Shown: positions 9,401 through 18,600 of the stretch, one piece after another
How positions within the stretch are numbered: position 1 is the first letter of the stretch
Layout of the letters: each line of letters opens with the position of its first letter
Source: Owenia fusiformis
Lineage: Eukaryota > Annelida > Polychaeta > Sabellida > Oweniidae
NCBI GenBank assembly: GCA_903813345.2
Contig: CAIIXF020000007.1
Span: forward strand, 31,545,564-31,609,563
DNA: 64,000 bases
Direction of reading: 5' to 3'
Position numbers and translations under genes: made by a program
The notes under the pieces: generated by a model
What the model was told of the DNA's origin: nothing
The model's database searches: none
The model's input: only the letters and a program-made list of their open reading frames with translations

Positions 9401-11280
9401 GTTCTGCACGGATTAGGGACACGATGTTTACTATTTAAGAACGAGTTCAACCGTAAGGAAATTTGGTGGATAATTCAGTAACATATGAGGACGTAGTGAG
9501 AACGAGGTACAACTAATTGTCAACTGGTTTAAACTGATTAAGGACGTAATTGAACTGCTTGGATACGTTGTGAAGTCGAGACGAACGCACAATTTAATCC
9601 GATCTAAACTTGATACCAACGTACTGCAGACGGAATTAAGACGGGATGAACGTATTTAAAACTGCTTATGAACGTATTAACAAAAATAGCTATCACACCA
9701 GAACCAGTTGTCACTGCGTTCTTCAAAACGTTGCCGAATCGGTTTAAAATGTGTGCGAAGTGAATGAACGTACCTACAACGTTCTACGGTCTGTTTACGA
9801 ACTTCATGGACTTTCCCGGACGGGGAATGTGATTTAGAATTTTGAATCGATTCAAAATCCGATGGCGATCATACCGTTCTGTAATCAGGTCATGATGACC
9901 TTCTAGACTAAGAGACGCGTTATACGACGTTGCACACCGACGTGGTGCGACCTGAACGAACTGCGAATGAGATGGACGAACTGAAGACTGTTTATGAACG
10001 AAGTAGCTAATTATTTTAGATATATTTCCCGACCACAGCCAGATTGAGCCCGTTTTACGACGTTTTCGTAGGACTGGCAAGAACAGGTAAGCTAGTTTGG
10101 TGTGATGGAAAACGTTGTGTAGAAACGTTGGCGATGTATACTGTCAAAGTGTGAATTACCAGCAATTTAGGATACCAATTTCAGATTGTATTATAGAAAT
10201 GCCCAAAATACTCACTTTGTCACACCACCTTCTTCGTAGGAAGATAAATAAAGACCAGCTAGACCCTTTGTTAACGGAGCTCTAAATGTCATCTTAATGG
10301 TATAGTTCTTGCCTTTAACCATTGGTTTATCCAACTTCTGAATGAAAAATTGCCTCTCTTCATCTTCTTCAAATTGCCCTTGCTTTTTGGGCCCATCAGC
10401 TGCCCCATTGGCTTCACTAAATTCAATGGACGCATCATCGATTGTTAGCGCTTTTATATGGAAAATAACTTCATCAGTGGGCTCCTTGCATTCTAACAGT
10501 ATTTCAACACTCCCGGTGAACTCAAAATCTTCAGGGTTTTGTTTGTACATATCAGGGTAAAGTTCCACCTTGTAATGGTGAGGGTGTAGGTTAGTAGGCA
10601 ATCGTACATCAACGGTGGGTTTTGTAGTTGGTGCCGTAGTCGTAGTCGTAGTCGTAGCTGTACCGCCAACGTCCGGACCATTTGGGCATGGCAGACCCAT
10701 TGTACCTGGGAAATGTTGTATAACAGTTTGATTAAAACGACTAAAGAAACGGATCTGTTTTTATACCAATATAATAAGGTCATTACATTAATTTATTAAT
10801 AGCTTACAACTACTATTACTACTATTTTTAATTTTTGTATCCTTATATTTTCGCATCCATTCGCAAGTTTTGAAATATTTTTACTATCATAATATAGAAT
10901 TATATGAGATAACATGTTTTGGTGTGAGCTATAAACTTGGCAACACATTTCACATGTTCATATCTGATTAACACACTATGTATTGAATACGTACACGAGT
11001 CCTTCCCAGCATCCGTCAGGTTCTTGCAGACAGATTCCCATGTAAGCGGGGCAGTTGTGCCAGTATCCGGGATTTCTGGGTACTCACAGATGCACTTTTG
11101 TTCTTTAGAAGGTGATGCGAAGAAGACAATCAGGCCAACACCAACGGCAATAGCAATTGCAAGCAGCACCAGGATGAAACCGGTGACCGTAGTAATATAA
11201 CAGCCACTGTTCCCTCCACTGCCACCATTTCCATCCTTATCAACATAGTAGTTAAGTCCTTGCTGACTATCTCCTCTCAT
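409..11280 (-). CDS. Aminopeptidase N-like M1 zinc metallopeptidase (11 exons, 3' end outside window)
   Basis: Membrane ectopeptidase that removes N-terminal residues from peptides. Coding exons on the minus strand: 10995-11280, 10216-10705, 7876-8031, 4412-4529, 2135-2255, 1841-1995, 1460-1573, 1301-1363, 989-1123, 647-712, 409-474. All joins keep frame and use GT-AG sites, giving 590 residues so far. The family is usually 900-1000 residues, so the C-terminal region lies left of the window. Seen: a cytosolic N-tail, one membrane segment (about residues 28-54), a Thr-rich stalk, the M1 N-domain, GAMEN (401-405), HELAH with zinc ligands H437, H441 and E460 (18 residues after the second His), and the YxKGA tyrosine Y544. 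The catalytic set is complete. Introns carry many transposons. Which vertebrate M1 subfamily is closest was not tested. Confidence 0.93.
647..712 (-). CDS. Aminopeptidase exon 10
   Basis: 66 bp between acceptor TTTTTACAG and donor GTATGT, phase 0. Encodes [20 protein letters not shown] and LA, the conserved M1 segment after the catalytic Tyr. Confidence 0.92.
989..1123 (-). CDS. Aminopeptidase exon 9: catalytic tyrosine segment
   Basis: 135 bp, acceptor TTGTTTTAG. Encodes [29 protein letters not shown] and FDRISYAK. The Tyr of SYAK(GA) is the transition-state tyrosine of the family. Donor is GTTCGA, a weaker GT site. Exon 10 continues with GASIIRMM, as expected. Confidence 0.92.
1301..1363 (-). 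CDS. Aminopeptidase exon 8: candidate 21-codon cassette exon
   Basis: 63 bp, open, phase 0 at both ends, with acceptor CACATTCAG and donor GTAGGA. Encodes [20 protein letters not shown] and one more Thr. M1 relatives have no matching segment: joining exon 7 directly to exon 9 also keeps the family spacing (WKM then MEQFVVEDL). It may therefore be an optional or lineage-specific insertion, or a false exon. Confidence 0.5.
1460..1573 (-). CDS. Aminopeptidase exon 7: third zinc ligand
   Basis: Acceptor TTCTACAG. Encodes [20 protein letters not shown] followed by [18 protein letters not shown]. The Glu of WLNEGF is the third zinc ligand, 18 residues after HELAH across the exon junction. Donor is GTAAGA, phase 0. 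Confidence 0.95.
1841..1995 (-). CDS. Aminopeptidase exon 6: GAMEN and HELAH catalytic exon
   Basis: Encodes [13 protein letters not shown] (substrate N-terminus recognition) and VVSHELAHQ (two zinc ligands and the general-base Glu). The donor GTTGAA follows the Gln codon. Reading on past it gives a nonsense tail and stop, which confirms the splice. Confidence 0.95.
2135..2255 (-). CDS. Aminopeptidase exon 5
   Basis: 121 bp, from acceptor TGATTTTTAG to donor GTGAGG. Encodes [20 protein letters not shown] and the [17 protein letters not shown] stretch that precedes GAMEN in M1 peptidases. It ends in phase 1, and the first base of the Asp codon is completed by exon 6. Confidence 0.92.
2661..3525. 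mobile_element. TIR (MITE-like) element in aminopeptidase intron 4
   Basis: Imperfect terminal inverted repeats of about 50 bp at 2661-2710 and 3475-3525. Both begin ATTAGAGAGATTTCGCACAT and run on through ACAACTTATA. The 865-bp interior has no transposase reading frame. Superfamily not identified. Confidence 0.8.
3540..4137. mobile_element. Foldback MITE flanked by TTAA
   Basis: About 215-bp imperfect inverted arms (about 3541-3757 and 3920-4137) around a 160-bp loop. The outer ends read TTAAAGGAATATTCC and the complement of TTCCTTTAA, so TTAA occurs at both edges, as in piggyBac-type insertions. Non-coding. Lies in aminopeptidase intron 4, 15 bp from the preceding element. Confidence 0.82.
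4412..4529 (-). CDS. Aminopeptidase exon 4
   Basis: 118 bp. Encodes [20 protein letters not shown], the conserved M1 segment (Met/Pro-Thr-Tyr-Leu-Leu-Ala-Phe) before the catalytic domain. The acceptor TTTTTAG completes the Arg codon split at exon 3. Donor is GTAAAC in phase 0. It is too short for standard ORF cut-offs. Confidence 0.9.
4930..5099 (+). repeat. A1 direct repeat of the split-repeat element
   Basis: 170 bp beginning ATGTATTTTATTGCGTTTGA and ending GGCGAGATAAAC, identical by reading to A2. The bases just outside differ in the two copies (C/A on the left, G/T on the right), which fixes the boundaries. Confidence 0.9.
5355..5576 (+). pseudogene. Tyrosine recombinase N-terminal (SAM-like) domain remnant
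   Basis: A 73-residue frame containing [20 protein letters not shown] and WVNNC. The pattern of Thr/Ser, a hydrophobic 'xxSYxxAFxRWxxW' helix and a following Trp resembles the core-binding domain that precedes the catalytic domain of DIRS/Crypton and phage-type tyrosine recombinases. A GTATGT after the Pro-Glu codons could be a donor site, but no R..HxxR..Y catalytic domain was found downstream. Its place inside a split-repeat element supports the reading. The family call is from memory of the fold only. Confidence 0.5.
6075..6155 (-). repeat. tRNA-like SINE head
   Basis: On the minus strand, an A-box-like TGGTGTAGTGGTTAGGGC and, about 35 bp on, a B-box-like GAGTTCAAATCCC have the spacing of a pol III promoter in a tRNA-derived SINE. 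The 5' GGCACTG does not pair with the 3' end, so this is not an intact tRNA gene. An A/T-rich tail follows (plus strand about 6035-6070). It lies inside the split-repeat element. Confidence 0.5.
6918..7150 (+). repeat. B1A2 junction of the split-repeat element
   Basis: B1 (6918-6980) runs directly into A2 (6981-7150) without a spacer. B begins CACGCAGCCGCAGAGCCACA. A third, 20-bp fragment of B (GCAGCCGCAGAGCCACA core) lies at 7418-7438. Confidence 0.88.
7504..7566 (+). repeat. B2 direct repeat, right end of the split-repeat element
   Basis: 63 bp identical to B1, ending GTTAGAATAGAA and followed by unrelated sequence. It marks the right end of the element. Confidence 0.88.
7876..8031 (-). 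CDS. Aminopeptidase exon 3: [20 protein letters not shown] segment
   Basis: The acceptor (ATCTTAG) completes the Lys codon of exon 2, giving the hallmark M1 N-domain sequence YLATTQ...[11 protein letters not shown]. Donor is GTAAAG after the first two bases of an Arg codon. Confidence 0.93.
8228..9025. mobile_element. TIR element with 10-11-bp phased GAACG motif, copy 1
   Basis: Begins CTATCACACCAAACTAG and ends with its exact complement (21-bp perfect TIR, 8228-8248 and 9005-9025). The interior is a quasi-periodic run of (G/C)AAC(G/T) motifs every 10-11 bp, for example TGAGGACGTGT, TGAGAACGGGG, TAGAACTAATT, GCAAACGGGTT. A diverged inner copy of the TIR start lies near 8617, suggesting two fused half units. 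A perfect 22-bp palindrome centred on ATCGAT is at 8752-8773. It contains no convincing reading frame. Located in aminopeptidase intron 2. Confidence 0.75.
9039..10108. mobile_element. TIR element with 10-11-bp phased motif, copy 2
   Basis: Second copy in the same orientation, 13 bp after copy 1 and sharing its flank TAACCCTA. The left TIR is intact; the right TIR is slightly decayed (GCTAGTTTGGTGTGATGG). It carries about 180 bp that copy 1 lacks (around 9320-9500) and an inner TIR-like CTATCACACCAG at about 9690. The ATCGAT-centred palindrome is repeated at 9838-9859 with one change. Confidence 0.72.
10216..10705 (-). CDS. Aminopeptidase exon 2: Thr-rich stalk and start of M1 N-domain
   Basis: Acceptor is ATTTCCCAG. 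It encodes a [16 protein letters not shown] stalk, likely O-glycosylated, from an ACG/ACT triplet run. Then comes the M1 N-domain opening ([20 protein letters not shown]) and the conserved [11 protein letters not shown] segment. It ends at GTGAGT inside a Lys codon. Confidence 0.93.
10995..11280 (-). CDS. Aminopeptidase exon 1: cytosolic tail and signal-anchor
   Basis: Starts at the ATG at 11280. It encodes a short Gly/Asp/Asn-rich cytosolic tail, then a hydrophobic run of about 26 residues ([20 protein letters not shown] onward), typical of type II M1 peptidases. The exon ends in phase 1 at a GTACGT donor. Its split Cys codon is completed by exon 2. Confidence 0.85.
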
Positions 11281-13289
11281 TTCTAAAGTGCAGGTATAAT
11301 TTTCCGAAAATTCTACCCGGGCTCGTGGTTTTTAGAAAGGCCCACTCGACAATACATCAACACACGTAAAAACAATACTACAACCACCAGTTGATGTTTG
11401 CACACATATATGTATAAATCAGTTTAAAAGTGATCGAATATCCTAGCTGTCACATGAAGTTCTTTAAAGCATATTTGCTTAAAGATTATACGTTATTCTT
11501 AAACAAGCGAAATGTTTTACTTGTCGTAGAGTTGTAACGTGTAAAACACTCTGTCAGCTGTTATCATGAGGGTAGGGGTATATGGAAGTGAGCAATATTT
11601 TAGTTATCATTTTGTTTGCACGATTTATCATGATAAGGCAGCATATATCGTCTCAAGTGGTTCAAATTCAAAAAGGGCATCGTCATGAATAATGTAATAT
11701 AATTGAAAGTAATACATGCAAAACACCCTCTCAGAAATAGCTGGTTCATAGCTACCACATGCATGTAGCTGTTATTATTTATACCAATGCATTAACAAAT
11801 AAACAGAATTTACAAAAGGGCTTTCAGAATCTTAAACAAAGTAAGCGCAATGAAAATGTCATAATTTCAATAGCTTAAAGTTGTTTGTTTTTGCGGCATA
11901 TGAACTTGGATTACAGCACATTCAGTGTATCGATTGATAACGTTGCTATTTTCAACCTCTTGATGAAATATGTCTACGATCATCTCTCAATATAGATTGA
12001 TTTTAAATATGTGTTACCCTTGAAAGGAAATACTTTTATTATGCAAATATGATTTTTTCAAATTTTCGTTTCCTCCAATACATCGGTTAAATAAAGATTG
12101 TTGATGCTTCGAAAGTTGAAAATGCGCTAAATATTGCATAACCTTTTAATCCTTAAATGACGGACAATGACAATATCAGACAAATATTTTTTATTCTGTT
12201 TTGAATTTAAGTTGTGCTATAAAATAGTTGATATCCTCCGAACATTGAAATATCAGCTTTCTACAAATACATATACATGTATGGTTTCGAATAATCATTT
12301 TGAGAATGAATTTGGTTTTCGAATGATTGTTTTATACTTAACATCTTAATTATGTATACTTTGAGAGCAAAATAATGTGCAAAGCATGTTTCGGAGGATA
12401 CAAATATTTGAGAGTCGTGTAAGCATAATACACGAAATCTATGTTTAGGAGTAATAAATACCAAAAAGAAACTTTTGGAAAGTGGTAACAGAGATACCAT
12501 TTCATATGTTGGAAAATATCAACGCAATATTGATACATTGTATGTCATGTACTCTTAGTTTATATTAGCATTAACATCATTAAAGCTGTTTTTAAGAAAA
12601 ATGTATTTTTTCACACATATCACAATCTTTAGAACAATGCAATGTCAAAATTAGAATAAATAAATTATCTTTACAGGCCCAGGTTTCCTTAAACGTTCAA
12701 TCCAAACTGTAAGTACAAACTAAAGTCATAGTGGTGGTCATAGTCTAACAATCTATAAAAAAATTCTGCTTATAGAAATTAATATAGCAATATCATTACT
12801 TTAACAAACCTTTAAATTATCTTTCTACATTTCAAAAATGAAATACATTATCATTTTTGTCTGAAAAATCCTTCATTCAAAATAATAGTTGACCCAAACT
12901 GCACTTGTCAATATGGTTTCATCTCATATAAAAACGCTTTGAGAAAAATTATCAAGTGGAAAGTATGACTTAATAGAATGTCGTTTTCTCCTATGTAAGT
13001 AAGGGCGCTTTAGGTAAATTGTTTGCTTGGCAGGATTTATATTTGGGAAAATGATCACGTGATTAGTCAACCAAGTGGCCACCCAAAAGTTAATGAGCTG
13101 TAGAATTTGATATCCTCCAACATGTGTACGGATTAAAAAACAAATCAGCTGTACAACTTAGGGCTTTACAGATTAAGTGCCATTAAACAAACAATTTACT
13201 CATAAGAGCCTAACCTACTTTCATAACGAAATATTACATGCCGCCTCAATCAGGGTTAACAAAAAACTGCATATATTAATATTCCTTAG
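11281..13289. other. Gene-free AT-rich spacer; aminopeptidase promoter side
   Basis: Upstream of the aminopeptidase start (minus strand). No coding exon, RNA gene or clear repeat seen. The aminopeptidase promoter should lie just right of 11280, but no convincing TATA box was identified. Confidence 0.4.
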
Positions 13290-13305
13290 GATAAGCTGAT
13301 ATACG

Positions 13306-13641
13306 ATGGTAGAGTCCCATGGCAGTAAAACGTTAGCTCAGCAAATCAATCACCAGGCTCAGTATCCAAACTATCAACAATTCCCTCAGCAAAACGCTAT
13401 TCCACAAAACCCTATTCAAAATCAGATACCTTTAGGTGGAATGCAGCAAGCAGAGTCGGTACTCATCAACGCTGAAGGAATCAACATAGGAGGAATAGGG
13501 GTGCCACGGATGCCCAATCCTGGCAGGGGCCAGGTTGGAGGCAATATGTGGAACCCCAATGGCGTTCAGGGAGGTTTTCAGTACCCAAACCAGGTAACGG
13601 GAGTTGGGTTTTCCCAAAGCAAGTGGGCCAGTGCGTCCCAG
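13306..13641 (+). CDS. Candidate exon, Q/N/P/G-rich protein
   Basis: 112 open codons from ATG 13306 to a GTAATT donor at 13642 (exon end CCCAG). An upstream in-frame TGA at 13297 and a possible acceptor (ATTCCTTAG at 13289) fit a first coding exon. The product is rich in Gln, Asn, Pro and Gly (QYPNYQQFPQQNAIPQNP; GRGQVGGNMWNPNGVQGG), and looks disordered. Base composition is clearly more GC-rich than the flanks. A possible continuation is an acceptor TTTTACAG at 13977 with a short frame. No family recognised; it may be a relic. Confidence 0.35.
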
Positions 13642-14164
13642 GTAATTTGAATGCCAACAACCTCCTCTTTGGTGGTAATGCATTAGATAGTCATATTCAA
13701 AGTGCTACTAGGCAAAAAATAATTTCAGATGATTACGTTACTCTGCGATTGTTATTGTCTGAATGGATTTTTCAATATCTCAATAGAGGCTCGTTATATG
13801 GTGTACTCATGGAGTAATGCAAATGTAGACTGCTAAAGTGACAGTGATATGACATCTATTTTTGTTGACTATACTTATTCCTCTGGACGTATTTGTTTCA
13901 ACAATATTTAATGAAAAAATTTGAAAAATCTTATATAAAAAAGTACAAGTGTTATCCCTATGTATGTTATTTTACAGGGCAGTCTATTTTGCCAAACAAT
14001 TGAGAAATCGATGTTCTCCTTTTTCCAGTGGGAAGTTTCAATCACTGCCTGAGATTTGGGATTCCGAGTCTAGGCACGTCTAGAAACTAAGTTTAAGCAC
14101 GCCGGGTGCTTAGGCGTGCCAATTTTTACACACCTCTTATATAAAAAACAAAAAGACAGAACAA

Positions 14165-16015
14165 ATGAAGTTTTATGAAAAGATATACAGATCAACCAAT
14201 GTAGACAAAGAAAAACACAAAAGCATATTCTTCCCGGAAGAGAAGGACACAGGAACTAACCGGAGAGCAAAAATAAAATTGTGAAAATGATATAACAGAA
14301 GAAGAATGCCTCACACAACTAAAACTGATGAAAAGAGGAAAAACCCCTGGCAGTGATGGCATAAACACAGATTTCTATCAACACTTCTGGAAACTTTTAG
14401 CCCCATACCGGCTAAAAAGTTTTGAAAAAAACATTTTTAAAAGGAGAATTAAATATCGAACAAAAAAGAGGTGTAGTATCATTGATACCAAAAAGGCAAA
14501 AACCCAATTAAGCTTAAAAACTGGAGGCCAATAACGGCCCTTAATACTGATTATAATTATAAGCTACTTACAAAATTGATAGCCTCCAGAATATCAAGCA
14601 CTCCCGCACATAATAAGTAGTGACCAAACGGGCTTCTTAAAAGGACGTTATATCGGATAAAACATAAGTCTTGTGATTGATCTAAATGAACACATGAAAA
14701 ATGAAAACAGATATGGAATCATAACTCTAATTGATTTTCAAAAAGCCTTCGACACAATTGAGATCAGCTACACACTCAAGTCACTAAAATACTTAATTTT
14801 TGTGAAAATATAATAAAGTGGGTTACGATTTTTTATAACAATATTAGCAGCACAATACTCAACAACGGTTTTACTTCACCAAGATGAAACATCAATAGAG
14901 CTAGCAATAAAATTACTCAAGAAGTTTGGAGAAACATCAGGTCTGTGCATCAACAAAGAAAAGACAGAAATAGTCATAATTGGTAAAAAACCAAACCAAC
15001 GTGAAATAGAAACCCTGTGTGAATCGATGAACTTAAAATTAGAAAAAAGAAAAATTAAACTATTAGGCATAAACATTCCTATGAATGGGGATAACATAGA
15101 AGACATAAATTATCAAGGAGCTTTGGAAAAATCGAAGCCCAAATCAAAATGTGGAAGCAAAGAATGATTACTGATAGGGAAAATTCATGTCATCAAATCA
15201 CTAATGATCTCTCAATTAACCTATCTGCTAGCAGTTTTACCCCTTCCATCAGATGCATATCTTAAAGATGTTGAAACAAAACTACATAAATTTATATGGA
15301 ATGGCAAAAGAGATAAAATTTCAAGAAAAATATTTCAGTTAGAACTGATCAAAGGACTAGAAATGGTTAACCTAAAAGCCTTCGCCAGAAATGCAAAGGT
15401 TAAATGGTTACGAAAATATTTCAATACAGATGACCAAAGTAAATGGAAAACTTTATGGAAAATGAAAGCTAAAAAATTATGATAATAAGGAAAATGGAAT
15501 TGTAATGCTAAGGATCCAAAAATATTAGGAGACAAAGGTAAATATTACAAGCATAGATGAAATACTAAAAATATGGTGTGAGCTACACTACAAAGCAGCA
15601 AATGAAATTGTCACGAAGGAAGAAATAAAACAAAAAATTATATGGAATAACAGCTGCATTCTGAACAGAAAAGAAACTATAAACAACATGAATGGGAATC
15701 TAAGGAAATAAGGCATATATACATCAGTTATAGAGAACAAATTATTAAGATTCCAAGAACCGGAAACCAAATATAATTTAGCTCACCAAACATTCTTAGA
15801 CTATAACAAAATTGTAGTTATGTTTACCATTATTACGGAGACAAAAAATGGTGGAAATGGGAGAAACTCGTACAAACTGGAAGTCACTCAGAGATCAATT
15901 GCCTATCATCTCAAATAAAAACACTTATAGGATGTTTAAAAGAGATAAAAATACAACCAATAAAAGCACAAGACAAGTGGCTTAGGGAGCTAGAGGTCCA
16001 TGTGCAGTATGGCAA
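14165..16015 (+). pseudogene. Decayed L1/Tx1-like LINE
   Basis: Fragments in shifting frames: a linker (FYEKIYRSTN), RT motif 1-2 (KRGKTPGSDGINTDFYQHFW, then PKKAKNPIKLKNWRPI after a frameshift), RT motif 3 (IDFQKAFDTI), then a jump at about 14880. The jump deletes the catalytic FADD region. After it come thumb and C-terminal segments (SGLCINKEKTEIV, KIHVIKSLMISQLTYLLAVL, KLHKFIWNGKRDKISRK). Many stops and frameshifts show it is dead. Dispersed retroelement, probably long resident. Confidence 0.8.
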
Positions 16016-16387
16016 GTAATTATGGACGGTCATATCTTTCACCATGAGTACATACTTTGTTTCCTTTCAAGTGAAGTCCCCGTGATGATAAAAATATCAA
16101 TCAATGCAAACAATTTTTCAAAATTATAAATAGGGACCCCATGTCAACAATTTTTCAAAATGTTGAACTTATTTGCTCAAAAGAGGATCTTCTTTTTCTG
16201 ATTTTTATTGCATGAAAACATTATTCAACAAGGGGTCTAAAACATCTCAAAATCAGAATGATAGAAGTCTAGTTTGGAAGATATCAATCTTTAATGACCC
16301 AAAGCATGCTTTTTCAACATTTTTGAGAGGGGAATATTGTCTAGTAACAGACATTTTTAATTTTTCAAAACACTTATGTTGAAGATA

Positions 16388-16432
16388 CAGACCTGTCAAC
16401 CTAAAATAAAAAACGGGATGTTGACAGGTCTG
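16388..16432. repeat. Short perfect hairpin downstream of the GPCR gene
   Basis: CAGACCTGTCAAC (16388-16400) and its complement (16420-16432) with a 19-bp loop. About 120 bp beyond the GPCR stop. It could form a stem in the 3' UTR or be a small repeat relic. Confidence 0.5.
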
Positions 16433-16549
16433 GATATTGTTCTATGTATTGGAATGAACAATCAAAAATACCCCGAAGGCTATCAAATTATTTGCACTAC
16501 AAGTATAACCGATTCTTTATAAAAACAATGTTACAAATTAGCTAGTCAT

Positions 16550-18166
16550 TTAAAATTTTTCTGAATGTTCTTTTGTAGCTTCCCCATTGGTTGTCTTGTA
16601 GTGCTTTAGAGAGGAATTATTCAGCGCAATACCAGAGTTGCTGCTCTGTCGCGAGGCATACGTGATCCTTGTAGAAGGGGCAGTCGAATCCTTCGTACCG
16701 CAGAACAGATTTACAAGTTCCATCCTAAAGCGCTTCCCGGCTGTGCAATACAACAAGAAGTTTATAGCGCAGTTAATGAAAAATAACTGCTTTGTTACGG
16801 TATGTGCTAGACGAAGCTTTGCAAATTCGTGAAAGTCTTCAGAATCTGTATTTACATCTTGTATACTCGTCATAATAAAGTAAATGGTTACGGGTAGGGT
16901 AAGAAGAACAAAGATGAAACTTATGGCCAGCAACATTGCCGTCATTGAATTGGTATTATCATCTTGTTTTGCAGATGCGCCTGTATTCGACGCCTTGCGC
17001 CACCTGGCGGCCCTAGTAAGGTTTACGATGATCAAGATGTTACACGTAAGAAGAATGATGAAAGGCAGAATAGCCGCGATAGACATGTCCAACCAAGGCC
17101 ATACCTTTAATCGAAAAAATTCTTGTTCTGGGGCTATGAACTCATGACAAAGAGTCGGTTCGTCTGTGTCTGGTTCATATGGTCCGCTTAACCAAAGTAG
17201 GTAACCATCAAGCAGGAGGAAATATAGCGTGATAATCAGGATGACAATACCAGCCTTCCTCCTGGTACAGATAAGTTTTGCTTTAAGGGGCAAATAAACA
17301 GTTACGAGCCGTTCAACTGTAACCGCCACCAAGAGCCAAGCTGACAGATGCGAGACGTAATATGCTAAGAAATAACCCCCCTTGCACAATACGACATGGC
17401 TCTTTCGATAATCTATATTCCATAAGGCCTTGATCCAATCGCGCATCAGCATCAGTGTCAGATTTAGGGTATCTGTGACACTTAGGGTTATCAGATACAT
17501 GCTTGAGCTCATTTCTCGTAGTTTAGTTAGAGTCAAAACGAGAAAGGCGAGGACGTTCATTACTGTTCCTATGATGATGAGCACTGGAGAAAAGTAACGC
17601 ATTATGGCCGCAGAAATTTTAGCCTCGATGAAATCATCAGTTGTTTCTGCTTTATCTATTTCTTCTTGGAACTTTTCTTTGTTATTATCGATACAAATTC
17701 TCGCATCTGCAATGCATCTTTGTGCAACAACAGGAATAAAACTTTTACAATAAGAGTATAACTCAAACAAATATTTAATATCAGTTCGGCTTGTATCGCA
17801 AAGTATTACATAGCTATTGTTAGGTGAATCCAGATCTTCAATTGGGGATTCAGTTTGGTTTTCGAATGTAACACTAGCGTTCTCGACAGCTGACACTGAA
17901 CCTGAACGAGTTGTAGATGAATTCCCGTCTGAGTCATTCGCTGTATAATTGGCAAATTTGCCATTCGAGACGGAACGTGAAGGAACTGTTACTGTCGTTA
18001 TATTCTGTGTAGTTACTGTGTTATTCATGGTTGTTGGTTGAAGTGTAGAATTAAAGGCCCTTGTTGTCGTATGGCTCAATGTGGTGTTCGCTGATGCTAC
18101 ACATGAGCATAACACAATGGATGCAATGATAACGAAGCACGAAGTTACCAAAAGTGCAAACATCAT
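16550..18166 (-). CDS. Rhodopsin-class (class A) peptide-type GPCR, orphan
   Basis: A complete 538-residue receptor in one coding exon. Signal peptide (about 1-26), then a Ser/Thr/Asn-rich ectodomain to about 185 with around ten N-glycosylation sequons and four Cys (123, 140, 151, 158). Seven membrane helices: about 188-213, 222-243, 265-290, 304-327, 356-382, 408-432, 455-475. TM2 Asp232 is present. Cys261 and Cys340 can form the conserved disulphide. The DRY motif is ERL (285-287), TM6 lacks the usual Trp, and NPxxY is replaced by NFLLY (469-473). The tail is Ser/Thr-rich. ERL and a loose NPxxY recall invertebrate FMRFamide/TRH-type peptide receptors, but no ligand can be assigned. An acceptor (TTTTTTCTATTTCCAG) ends at 18209, 43 bp before the ATG, so a 5' UTR intron is likely. 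Confidence 0.92.
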   Translation of the reverse strand: MMFALLVTSCFVIIASIVLCSCVASANTTLSHTTTRAFNSTLQPTTMNNTVTTQNITTVTVPSRSVSNGKFANYTANDSDGNSSTTRSGSVSAVENASVTFENQTESPIEDLDSPNNSYVILCDTSRTDIKYLFELYSYCKSFIPVVAQRCIADARICIDNNKEKFQEEIDKAETTDDFIEAKISAAIMRYFSPVLIIIGTVMNVLAFLVLTLTKLREMSSSMYLITLSVTDTLNLTLMLMRDWIKALWNIDYRKSHVVLCKGGYFLAYYVSHLSAWLLVAVTVERLVTVYLPLKAKLICTRRKAGIVILIITLYFLLLDGYLLWLSGPYEPDTDEPTLCHEFIAPEQEFFRLKVWPWLDMSIAAILPFIILLTCNILIIVNLTRAARWRKASNTGASAKQDDNTNSMTAMLLAISFIFVLLTLPVTIYFIMTSIQDVNTDSEDFHEFAKLRLAHTVTKQLFFINCAINFLLYCTAGKRFRMELVNLFCGTKDSTAPSTRITYASRQSSNSGIALNNSSLKHYKTTNGEATKEHSEKF

Positions 18167-18208
18167 TGTTGGTGAAGTTTACAGTTCTGTGAATATCTGT
18201 CAATGGAT
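18167..18208 (-). other. GPCR 5' UTR segment after a splice acceptor
   Basis: On the minus strand a strong pyrimidine tract and AG end at 18209; 42 bp of leader precede the ATG. The upstream non-coding exon and promoter were not located. Confidence 0.5.
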
Positions 18209-18467
18209 CTGGAAATAGAAAAAATCTATAAGTCTATTGGATATGCACGACTGGTTTTAGTGAATTACATTCCTTTGCTCATATTGTAAGTAATTCAACG
18301 TACACGTGAAATTCAAGAAACAATTATCAAATATTTTATATTATTAAACATTGTTCGGATGGACAATTACGACCGAGGGATTCTTTTCCAAGTATAATTT
18401 TATCTAGAATCTTAAATATATAGGATTATTCAACATGTAAAACAATGAATCGTGAACATCATATTAT

Positions 18468-18470
18468 ATT

Positions 18471-18509
<39 letters not shown>

Positions 18510-18600
18510 TTACAGTGTCATCCGTAATTGTACGGCCAGCCTCCAAAGGCTTATGAGACACAATTACAATCATATTATAAGCAATTTCAAATCAAAGTTT
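18468..18600 (-). mobile_element. LINE 3' end with (AAAT)n tail
   Basis: A (TTTA)n run at about 18468-18510 is followed on the plus strand by a segment with AGTGTCA, CCAGCC and GGCTTATGAGACAC. The same string series occurs beside the (TTTA)n run at 28739, where LINE coding sequence follows. This copy keeps only the 3' UTR and tail. Confidence 0.55.

Noticed and set aside
10493-10783. 96-codon minus-strand frame overlapping aminopeptidase exon 2
   Set aside because: Alternative frame of a well-supported exon; crosses its splice acceptor.
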